5,205 nt of DNA, from the NCBI GenBank assembly GCA_030523385.1, contig JAUNIV010000205.1:1-5205 (forward strand), written 5' to 3'. Position numbers and translations under genes: made by a program. Positions 1-5,203 of the stretch are shown here, piece after piece. Each line of letters starts with the position of its first letter. The stretch's first letter is position 1. Under the pieces are notes generated by a model, which had not been told where the DNA came from, did no database searches, and was given only the letters and a program-made list of their open reading frames with translations. The stretch comes from Bacteroidales bacterium (GTDB taxonomy: Bacteria; Bacteroidota; Bacteroidia; Bacteroidales; Bacteroidaceae).

Positions 1-54
1 AGCCACTTTTCATTTACTTTGGCGACTTATAAATTGTCATGAGGGTTTCATTTG

Positions 55-62
55 CAAAGATA
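55..62 (-). promoter_or_regulatory. Probable -7 promoter box for a leftward gene beyond the left edge
   Basis: Read on the minus strand this is TATCTTTG followed by CA, a full match to the Bacteroidetes -7 consensus TAnnTTTG and close to the boxes at 1887-1894 and 5005-5012. No convincing -33 TTG lies 19-21 bp upstream. It would drive leftward transcription from about position 48. The only minus-strand ATG downstream that is not quickly closed by a stop starts at position 13 and reads Met-Lys-Ser-Gly before the window ends, so a gene start there is possible but unproven. The surrounding 1-126 stretch shows no coding ORF and no strong terminator for the aldo/keto reductase gene that ends at 127. 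Confidence 0.45.
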
Positions 63-126
63 GTCTGCTGTTTCCGAAAAGGACTTAAACCAATTACGGA
101 GAAAATAACCCGGATTACGGATTCCG

Positions 127-1281
127 TCAATGTCCTACTTGTTTTTGCTGCTCCGCATTATAACGGTTGCCCACCACGGGAATAGCGGCGACGGCAGTCT
201 CCAGTTCTTTCCATTCTTCGGGTGAAAGGTTAAAATCGAGCGTGCGCAGATTCTCTTCCAAGTGCGAAAGTTTCGTTGTTCCGGGAATGGGAACTATCCA
301 CGGTGCTTTCTGCAAGAGCCATCCGAGGGCAACCTGTGCCGAGGTCATGCCGCGTGTGCGCCCGAATTGTTGCAGCACATTAACGATGCGCGTGTTGGCA
401 CGCATGGCTTCGGGCTGGAAGCGTGGCAGAGTCTGGCGGTTGTCATTGTTCGCATCGAACACGGTATATTCGTTGATACAGCCACCGAGGAATCCACGGT
501 TGATAGGACTATAAGGCACGAAGCCGATGCCCAGTTCACGACACACGTCGAGCACGCCGTTGGTCTCTACATCGCGGTGCATCAGGTGGTATTCGCTCTG
601 GATGGCGGTCAGCGGTTGTACGGCGTGTGCCTTGCGGATAGTGTCCGCACTCACCTCGCACAAGCCCCAGCGTTGCACTTTGCCTTCCTTGATAAGTTCA
701 CCGATAGTCTGTGCCACCTCCTCGATGGGCGTGTTCGGATCGTAGCGGTGTTGATAGAACAACGGTATGGAGTCGATGCGTAGGCGGCGTAAAGATTCCT
801 CACAATAACGACGCACCGTGGCGCGGCTGCTGTCCTGACGCCCCGTTCCTTTGCCATTAATGACTTCATGTCCGAATTTGGTCGTCACGTTGATACGTCC
901 TTTGAACTCCGACAATGCTTCACCTGCCAGATTCTCGTTGGTCAGCGGTCCGTAAATAATGGCCGTGTCGAAAAGCGTCACGCCGCGTTCCACTGCCTCA
1001 TGCAGCAGGCGGATACACGCTTTTTTATCCGGATGTTGGCTGCGGTTGTAGGTCATGCCCATCACGCCGAAGCCGAGGGCTGAGACCTTGAAGGCGGCCT
1101 TGCCCGTGCCGAGCGTGCGATATTGCATCCCGTCTTTCTTTACTGCCGCTGCATCCTGTCCGTTGAGGACAGCGTTAGCTGCCTTTACCTTATTTATAGT
1201 AGGCTGTATGGTCAGTGCCGCACCTACTGCGGCTGCCGCTTTCAAGAATCCACGGCGACTGATTTCATATTCCTTTTTCAT
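127..1281 (-). CDS. Aldo/keto reductase with twin-arginine signal peptide
   Basis: This encodes a 384-residue NAD(P)H-dependent oxidoreductase of the aldo/keto reductase (TIM-barrel) superfamily, which reduces carbonyl substrates; the substrate here is unknown. Residues 8-14 read SRRGFLK, a canonical Tat motif, followed by an Ala-rich hydrophobic stretch (15-25) and a possible cleavage region near VKAANA (32-37). This suggests export in folded form to the periplasm or envelope. The catalytic tetrad is visible: Asp105 (FDTA), Tyr110 (IIYGP), Lys135 (TTKFG) and His178 (YQHRYD). Cofactor-binding segments are QSEYHLMHR (228-236), PYSPINRGFLGG (256-267) and PIPGTTK (331-337). The ATG at 1281 is preceded by GGCAAGAAG, an SD-like AAGAAG directly before the start. 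The gene lies 9 bp downstream of the acetyltransferase gene and is almost certainly cotranscribed with it. The family call is firm; the subfamily and substrate are not resolved. Confidence 0.95.
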   Translation of the reverse strand: MKKEYEISRRGFLKAAAAVGAALTIQPTINKVKAANAVLNGQDAAAVKKDGMQYRTLGTGKAAFKVSALGFGVMGMTYNRSQHPDKKACIRLLHEAVERGVTLFDTAIIYGPLTNENLAGEALSEFKGRINVTTKFGHEVINGKGTGRQDSSRATVRRYCEESLRRLRIDSIPLFYQHRYDPNTPIEEVAQTIGELIKEGKVQRWGLCEVSADTIRKAHAVQPLTAIQSEYHLMHRDVETNGVLDVCRELGIGFVPYSPINRGFLGGCINEYTVFDANNDNRQTLPRFQPEAMRANTRIVNVLQQFGRTRGMTSAQVALGWLLQKAPWIVPIPGTTKLSHLEENLRTLDFNLSPEEWKELETAVAAIPVVGNRYNAEQQKQVGH

Positions 1282-1290
1282 CTTCTTGCC

Positions 1291-1860
1291 TTATTTATTG
1301 GTTTCAATTCTCTTTATAATTCTCGCCGGATTACCAGCCACAACGGTCATTGCCGGAACATCCTTTGTCACTACGCTGCCAGCTCCGACAATGGCTCCAT
1401 AGCCAATCCTTGCGCCCGGCAATATAGTAGCGTTGATGCCTATCCACACTTTGTCCTCTATCACAATCGGACGGCCACAGGTGGCACTGCGGTTCTCCGG
1501 ATCCGGGTCGTGATTGATGGTTATCAAGTTCACCTTCGGGCCGATAAACACATCGTTGCCTATTGAGATACCGCCCCGTCCGAAGAAGGTGCAACACTGC
1601 TGGATGAAGCATCTCTTGCCAATCGTTACCGGTTTCCCGTAGTCGATATACAAAGGGGGCAGCACGGTGGTACTCTCATCCAACGGTTTGCCAAGAATGC
1701 GTCCCATGTACTGATGTACCTCCTCTGGCGTACGATACCCTGTATTCATTTCTGTTGCTGTCCGTATGGTGGCGAAGATGTCGGCAATCAGTTCTTCATA
1801 ACCTGCATCGTTGGGCGATACCATCTCGCCACGCAGGTCTCTTTCAAAAATATCGTTCAT
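1291..1860 (-). CDS. Sugar O-acetyltransferase of the left-handed beta-helix (maltose/galactoside/NodL) family
   Basis: This 189-residue protein has the size and architecture of the maltose/galactoside O-acetyltransferases, which transfer acetyl from acetyl-CoA to a sugar hydroxyl. Residues 1-60 form the helical N-terminal cap (Mac-like; includes RGEMVS at 10-15 and MNTGYRTPEEV at 38-48). From about 65 onward it is a hexapeptide-repeat beta-helix, with I/V-G-x-x-x-x-type turns such as VTIGKRCFI, ISIGNDVFIG, IVIEDKVWIG and ARIGYGAIVG. The probable catalytic base is His117 in INHDPDPENR. The C-terminus carries the usual VVAGNPARIIKRI close (173-184). The acceptor sugar cannot be read from sequence. 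It is the first gene of a two-gene operon with the aldo/keto reductase. The ATG at 1860 has only an A-rich leader, and the -7 box at 1887-1894 implies a short untranslated leader of roughly 20 nt. Confidence 0.93.
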   Translation of the reverse strand: MNDIFERDLRGEMVSPNDAGYEELIADIFATIRTATEMNTGYRTPEEVHQYMGRILGKPLDESTTVLPPLYIDYGKPVTIGKRCFIQQCCTFFGRGGISIGNDVFIGPKVNLITINHDPDPENRSATCGRPIVIEDKVWIGINATILPGARIGYGAIVGAGSVVTKDVPAMTVVAGNPARIIKRIETNK

Positions 1861-1886
1861 GGTCTTTTGATTTTAATGTTCTGGTG

Positions 1887-1894
1887 CAAAGGTA
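1887..1894 (-). promoter_or_regulatory. -7 promoter box of the acetyltransferase-reductase operon
   Basis: The minus strand reads TACCTTTG followed by CA, an exact match to the Bacteroidetes -7 consensus TAnnTTTG, ending 26 bp upstream of the acetyltransferase ATG. The same 8-mer precedes the AraC gene at 5005-5012. No good -33 TTG is found at the usual 19-21 bp spacing, because that position falls inside the loop and right arm of the dyad at 1902-1929. The promoter may therefore be weak or regulated. Confidence 0.6.
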
Positions 1895-1901
1895 AAGAGA
1901 A

Positions 1902-1929
1902 AGCCACGCAACGACTTTGCTGCGTGGCT
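1902..1929. promoter_or_regulatory. Perfect 9-bp inverted repeat upstream of the operon promoter
   Basis: AGCCACGCA (1902-1910) and TGCGTGGCT (1921-1929) are perfect reverse complements separated by 10 nt. On the minus strand the stem is followed by TTCTCTTTACC, loosely like an intrinsic terminator. No gene presently feeds leftward transcription into it, because the next gene to the right is on the plus strand. It begins only 7 bp upstream of the -7 box at 1887-1894, so it covers the -33 region. An operator for a dimeric regulator, or a terminator left from an earlier gene order, are both possible. Confidence 0.5.
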
Positions 1930-1968
1930 CAAAGAGTTTTGTTGAGGAGGTCAGGGTGATCTTTGGCT

Positions 1969-1979
1969 TACCGAAATCG
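1969..1979. repeat. Left copy of an 11-bp direct repeat flanking the ATPase gene
   Basis: TACCGAAATCG occurs here and again, in the same orientation, at 3463-3473. The two copies lie in the intergenic DNA on either side of the ATPase gene. It could be a target duplication or attachment-like scar, or chance. Confidence 0.4.
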
Positions 1980-2067
1980 TGGGAGGTTCTATCAATTCCA
2001 CATGTTTTTTGTTTATTATGATTTATGCCGAGGAAGTCGACATGCTCTGGTATTACGATATTGAAAA

Positions 2068-2152
2068 TATTCGTCCGAAAAAGTGTGGAATATGTTCTGC
2101 TATTCGTCCGAAAAAGTGTATATTTGCAACGGAAATTCATCCGAAAAAGTGT
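2068..2152 (+). repeat. Three 19-bp repeats at exact 33-bp period over the ATPase promoter
   Basis: TATTCGTCCGAAAAAGTGT is identical at 2068-2086 and 2101-2119. A third copy at 2134-2152 differs at two positions (A for T at its first base, and A for G, giving ATTCATCC). The start-to-start distance is 33 bp both times, with 14-bp spacers of unrelated sequence. Each unit holds a small dyad, TTCG-TC-CGAA, weakened in copy three, followed by a conserved AAAAGTGT. A -7 box (2119-2126) starts on the last base of copy two. Copy three falls across the expected transcription start, and its end is 4 bp from the ATPase ATG. The arrangement suggests an operator array placed about three helical turns apart. 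Confidence 0.85.
2119..2126 (+). promoter_or_regulatory. Probable -7 promoter box of the ATPase gene
   Basis: TATATTTG followed by CA matches the Bacteroidetes -7 consensus TAnnTTTG and lies between the second and third 19-bp repeats. No clear TTG is present at the -33 position; the best candidate is GTTC at 2094-2097. Transcription would start near 2132, leaving a leader of about 25 nt. That rules against translation from the in-frame ATG at 2025. Confidence 0.55.
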
Positions 2153-2156
2153 AATT

Positions 2157-3455
2157 ATGAAAAGAAAGGCATACAGAAAACTACTCGAATGGAAGGCTTC
2201 GACTTATCGCAAACCATTGATACTAAAAGGTGCGAGGCAAGTAGGGAAGACCTGGCTGATGAAAGAATTTGGTAAAAACGAATATAAGAATGTTCTTTAT
2301 GCCAACTTCGACCTTGACGAGAGACTAAAGGGATTGTTCGATCAGGACTACGACATTGACAGAATCCTGCTGGCTCTTCAGGCATTGACAGGTGTGAACG
2401 TAAAGGCCGGTGAGACACTGATTATCCTTGATGAAATACAGGAAGTGAACCGTGGATTGGGCGTCCTGAAGTATTTTTGTGAGAATGCTCCGGAGCATCA
2501 TGTGATGGTTGCTGGCTCTCTTCTCGGAATAGCACTGCATCCTGGTACGTCGTTCCCCGTAGGCAAGGTTGACATGATTGACATTCATCCCTTAGACTAT
2601 GAGGAATTTCTTTGGGCAACAGGTAACGAGCAGCTTTGCCGTCTGCTGCACAATCCCGACTGGCAACTGCTGTCTGTGCTGAAAAGCAAGTATATCGAAT
2701 ATCTCCGGCAATACTATTATGTGGGAGGTATGCCTGAGGCTGTGAGTTGCTTTGTCAATGAAAGAGACCTTGTCATGGTTAGAAAGATACAGGAGGGGAT
2801 TCTCACCGCATACGCCAACGACATATCCAAACATGCTCCACAGAACGATGTGCAGAGAATAATGATGGTGATGAGGTCCATACCGTCTCAATTATCCAAG
2901 GAAAATAAGAAATTCATCTATGGCGTGATGAAAAAGGGAGCAAGGGCAGCTGATTACGAACTGGCCATCCAGTGGCTTATGGACTGCGGCATATTATATA
3001 AGGTACCAAGAGTGAAAAAGGCAGGTATGCCTCTGAAATTCTATGAAGATATGTCGGCATTCAAACTGTTCTTCCTCGACCTCGGATTATTGGCTGCATT
3101 GAGCGAAGCACCCGCCAGCATGATGTTGGTAGGCGACAATGCCTTTGAAGAATTCAAGGGAATGTTCACGGAACAATATGTACTCCAACAGATGGTTGCC
3201 CTCGACAGCCTTCACATATATTACTGGAGCAACGAAAGAAGCGATGGTGAGCTTGACTTTATCGTACAGAGGGAGTCAAGGATTATCCCGATAGAAGTGA
3301 AGGCAGAAGAAAATGTCAAGGCAAAGTCACTACGTGCCTTCATCAATGCCAATCCCGATTTGAAGGGTATACGTCTGTCCATGTCCGACTATCGTGACCA
3401 AGAATGGATGGAGAATTTTCCGCTTTATTCCATTTTGGGTATATGGGATTTGTAG
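2157..3455 (+). CDS. AAA_14-family ATPase with DUF4143 C-terminal domain
   Basis: This 432-residue protein belongs to the large bacterial/archaeal family of AAA-type ATPases with an AAA_14 domain followed by DUF4143; the cellular role of the family is poorly defined. Walker A is GARQVGKT (25-32), Walker B is LIILDE (88-93), and VAGSLLG (118-124) fits the sensor-1 region. HPLDYEEF (144-151) is also typical. The C-terminal region contains GELDFIV (364-370) and IIPIEVKA (376-383), the D...ExK pattern of a PD-(D/E)XK nuclease-like fold (Asp367, Glu380, Lys382), so DNA binding or cleavage is conceivable. I chose the ATG at 2157 because MKRKAYRKLLEWK is the usual family N-terminus, and because the promoter and repeats lie between it and the in-frame ATG at 2025. 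The gene is monocistronic, opposite to all its neighbours, with no partner gene beside it. Its GC content appears somewhat lower by eye than the flanking genes. It has no signal peptide or membrane segment, so it is probably cytosolic. Confidence 0.93.
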   Translation: MKRKAYRKLLEWKASTYRKPLILKGARQVGKTWLMKEFGKNEYKNVLYANFDLDERLKGLFDQDYDIDRILLALQALTGVNVKAGETLIILDEIQEVNRGLGVLKYFCENAPEHHVMVAGSLLGIALHPGTSFPVGKVDMIDIHPLDYEEFLWATGNEQLCRLLHNPDWQLLSVLKSKYIEYLRQYYYVGGMPEAVSCFVNERDLVMVRKIQEGILTAYANDISKHAPQNDVQRIMMVMRSIPSQLSKENKKFIYGVMKKGARAADYELAIQWLMDCGILYKVPRVKKAGMPLKFYEDMSAFKLFFLDLGLLAALSEAPASMMLVGDNAFEEFKGMFTEQYVLQQMVALDSLHIYYWSNERSDGELDFIVQRESRIIPIEVKAEENVKAKSLRAFINANPDLKGIRLSMSDYRDQEWMENFPLYSILGIWDL

Positions 3456-3457
3456 CA

Positions 3458-3487
3458 TATCCTACCGAAATCGGGACTTATCCTACC
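3458..3487. repeat. Two TATCCTACC direct repeats 21 bp apart
   Basis: TATCCTACC occurs at 3458-3466 and 3479-3487, starting 3 bp after the ATPase stop codon. The intervening sequence includes the short dyad CCGA-AA-TCGG (3465-3474) and the right copy of the 11-bp repeat. The spacing of 21 bp is about two helical turns, as in a binding site for a DNA-binding protein. There is no following T-run, so it does not look like an intrinsic terminator. Confidence 0.45.
3463..3473. repeat. Right copy of the 11-bp direct repeat flanking the ATPase gene
   Basis: TACCGAAATCG is identical to 1969-1979 and lies 8 bp after the ATPase stop codon. With the left copy it brackets about 1.5 kb containing only the ATPase gene and its control region. 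I found no terminal inverted repeats next to either copy. Confidence 0.4.
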
Positions 3488-3584
3488 ATATTCACAGGTG
3501 TAAGCATCCGAATGATAATAATATTGTATCTTTCATAAGATAACCATTACTTTCATTATGCCCGCTTTTTCAGACTATTACCTG

Positions 3585-4013
3585 TCATACCGTGAATTCC
3601 TCCGAATGAAAGTTGCTGTAATATCGGCCGGACTGGGCGGTGAAGCGCAGTACACAGTAGTCCGGGTCGGTCACGCCGAGCGGATAATATTGCGTGTCGC
3701 TCTCTTGCCAGATCATCTCCTTTGATGCGGCATCGGTCAGCACTTCCATCGTGCCGCGAAGCATTACGCCACGGAAGAAGCGGCGGTCGCAGAAGTAGAT
3801 GCAGGCGCGGTTATCTGCCCTGTATTGCGCCACACGCATGGACGACGTATTGGTGGTAAAGTAAAATGTTCTGATTCCTTCGCGCTTGCGAGGTTGAAGC
3901 ATCGCCTTGATGCAGGGGAAGCCAGCCTCGTCCACCGAACCGATGAAGGCCGTCTTCTGTTTATCGACTATATTGCCGATGGTTTGTTCCGGATTTCTCA
4001 TATTGTTGTTCAT
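3585..4013 (-). CDS. Pyridoxamine 5'-phosphate oxidase-like flavin-binding protein
   Basis: This encodes a small split-barrel FMN-binding protein of the PNPOx-like superfamily, about 142 residues from the chosen start. That is shorter than true PdxH (about 210-220), so a role in vitamin B6 synthesis is not implied; relatives act as flavin-dependent reductases or bind flavin or heme. Visible family features are TAFIGSVDEAGFP (21-33), the FMN phosphate-contact stretch RTFYFTTNTSSMR (48-60) and ACIYFCDRRFFRGVMLRGTMEV (70-91, in two parts), ending in DPDYCVLRFTAQSGRYY. The frame stays open to an ATG at 4157 that overlaps the AraC stop as TAATG, but those extra residues do not resemble the family. 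ATGs at 4058, 4013 and 4001 are candidates. I prefer 4013, because family members usually begin just before MRNPEQT. A weak promoter may lie at 4059-4089 (TTTG, 19 bp, TAGTTGGC on the minus strand). It is downstream of the AraC gene on the same strand. Confidence 0.85.
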   Translation of the reverse strand: MNNNMRNPEQTIGNIVDKQKTAFIGSVDEAGFPCIKAMLQPRKREGIRTFYFTTNTSSMRVAQYRADNRACIYFCDRRFFRGVMLRGTMEVLTDAASKEMIWQESDTQYYPLGVTDPDYCVLRFTAQSGRYYSNFHSEEFTV

Positions 4014-4156
4014 TATTTCAGTAATTTCTTGTGTGCTTTCAGTTTCTTCATGCCCCATGCCAACTACATATAAATTTTCTGACCGCAAAGGACAGCCAGC
4101 CCATACGGAAGCGAGGGAGAGAATAACTTTAAATCGTTTATTGCCTGGAAATATCA

Positions 4157-4984
4157 TTATCCTCCTATCATCCCCGCCGTCGGAGCCATGCCGTAGGCAT
4201 CCTTATATATCTTTGAGAAGTGCGACAGGTTCTTGAAGCCCACCTCGTAACATATTTCGGAAACCTTGCGCCCGCCTTTCCGTATCAGTTCATGGGCGGC
4301 ATGAAGACGACGCTGAATCAACCACTTCTGCGGCGTGAGGTCACTGTATTGCTTGAAGTCGCGCTTGAAGGTGGAAAGGCTACGCCCCGTGTAATATGCC
4401 ATTTCCTGCATGGAAAGCTCGTTCTTATAGTTCTTCTCCATGAAGTCCATGATGTCGATTTTCCACGGATCCACAAAGTCGAACAACGAGGCATAGAGGT
4501 TGATGTCCGTGTTCAGAATGGCATAGACACCCTCCGTCATTTTCAGCTTCAGCACCTCTTCGGAGGGCTTTTCTCCCGCATCGAAATAAGGAATGACCGA
4601 CTCGAACAGGCTGCGTATGTCCGGGCGACTTTGTGGCATCACAAACAGGCTTGTTTTGTCACGTCGGGCATCTTTGGGTATGTCGCGTTTGTTAAGCGTC
4701 TGATAAAACTCCCCGAGGAAATCGCGTGAGAACTTCAGTACGATGGAGCGATAGGGCTTATCCTCTTTCGCCCGCTTTTGCAACCACATACGGTTGTCGC
4801 GCCGCATGAAAGCACATTCGCCGGGATGAAGCACGGTCTTCCGTCCATGCTCCGTAATCTCCAATTCACCGGAATGGATATAGATAAGTGTATGCTCACG
4901 GTTGCAGTGCGCACACCCACGGTCATTGGTAAAAAAGCTCGCAATGAAGACATTCGAGCAGTCAAAAACATCCAGTTGTTCCAT
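4157..4984 (-). CDS. AraC-family transcriptional regulator
   Basis: This 275-residue regulator has a cupin-like sensing domain (about 1-150; EHTLIYIHSGELEI at 30-43 and LHPGECAFMRRDN at 52-64) and a C-terminal AraC DNA-binding domain with two helix-turn-helix units. The first is near 189-210 (LSMQEMAYYTGRSLSTFKRDF) and the second near 240-262, ending in the AraC signature with YEVGFKNLSHFSKIYKDAYG. The start at 4984 is set by AGGAGG at 4990-4995, five bases upstream, and by a -7 box at 5005-5012. Together these exclude the in-frame ATG at 5050. A Cys24-x2-Cys27 pair precedes the cupin core. The ligand is unknown. Likely targets are its own promoter, the flavin protein downstream, or the reductase operon, but this is inference from proximity. 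Confidence 0.93.
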   Translation of the reverse strand: MEQLDVFDCSNVFIASFFTNDRGCAHCNREHTLIYIHSGELEITEHGRKTVLHPGECAFMRRDNRMWLQKRAKEDKPYRSIVLKFSRDFLGEFYQTLNKRDIPKDARRDKTSLFVMPQSRPDIRSLFESVIPYFDAGEKPSEEVLKLKMTEGVYAILNTDINLYASLFDFVDPWKIDIMDFMEKNYKNELSMQEMAYYTGRSLSTFKRDFKQYSDLTPQKWLIQRRLHAAHELIRKGGRKVSEICYEVGFKNLSHFSKIYKDAYGMAPTAGMIGG

Positions 4985-4989
4985 GTTTG

Positions 4990-4995
4990 CCTCCT
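4990..4995 (-). promoter_or_regulatory. Strong ribosome binding site of the AraC gene
   Basis: The minus strand reads AGGAGG, then five bases (CAAAC), then the ATG at 4984. A full Shine-Dalgarno is unusual in a window where the other gene starts have A-rich leaders, and it decides the start codon of the regulator. Confidence 0.75.
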
Positions 4996-5004
4996 GTTTT
5001 TCTG

Positions 5005-5012
5005 CAAAGGTA
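5005..5012 (-). promoter_or_regulatory. -7 promoter box of the AraC gene
   Basis: The minus strand reads TACCTTTG followed by CA, identical to the box at 1887-1894 and an exact TAnnTTTG match. Transcription would begin near 4998, just upstream of the AGGAGG. The -33 element is weak; GTTT at 5030-5033 is the nearest candidate, with a 17-bp spacer. The rest of 5051-5205 is non-coding. Confidence 0.6.
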
Positions 5013-5171
5013 TGCACTTTCTGCGTAATAAACTTTGTTGTGAGGGTCATTTTTATTTTGTGGTTAAAAGAAATAATCTACTCGTTGGAGAATTTAGATA
5101 GTTGATAATGTCCGCTATACTTATGTCTATTGCCAGATGATTGATGTTCTCCCAGATTATATATAAAGTGC

Positions 5172-5203
5172 ATTGACCGTTCGGCGCCCGCTGAACGGTC
5201 GAT
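5172..5203 (+). terminator. Hairpin at the right edge, possible terminator
   Basis: GACCGTTC (5175-5182) and GAACGGTC (5193-5200) are perfect inverted repeats around a GC-rich 10-nt loop. On the plus-strand RNA the stem extends to 11 pairs with one G-U, and it is followed by GATTT at the window end. The extension has a C-A mismatch on the minus strand, favouring plus-strand function, yet no plus-strand gene precedes it here. It could be a terminator for a leftward gene off the right edge, part of a longer element, or an operator. Confidence 0.35.

Noticed and set aside
262..783. Plus-strand open frame opposite the aldo/keto reductase gene
   Set aside because: It is an antisense shadow of a well-supported enzyme with an intact catalytic tetrad; the translated product has no recognisable domain.
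2021..2039. Possible fourth, degenerate copy of the 19-bp repeat (CCGAGGAAGT)
   Set aside because: Only about half the positions match and it is 47 bp, not 33 bp, from the first copy, so it is out of register.
2068..2152. The three repeats with spacers as a small CRISPR array
   Set aside because: The 19-bp repeats and 14-bp spacers are too short, there are only three units, a promoter box lies inside the array, and no cas genes are present.
1980..3462. The ATPase region as a conventional insertion sequence
   Set aside because: No transposase, no terminal inverted repeats at the 11-bp flanks, and the only gene is an ATPase of a family not known as a transposase.
3527..3542. TATCTT-TCAT-AAGATA hairpin as a terminator for the convergent genes
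   Set aside because: The stem is six pairs, nearly all A-T, with no T-run on either strand, so it is too weak to call.
4220..4729. Plus-strand open frame opposite the AraC gene
   Set aside because: It is a shadow of the helix-turn-helix coding region in GC-rich codon phase, with no family features and no promoter.
4985..5050. Longer AraC start at the ATG at 5050
   Set aside because: The -7 box at 5005-5012 and the AGGAGG at 4990-4995 lie inside this extension, placing both transcription and translation starts downstream of it.
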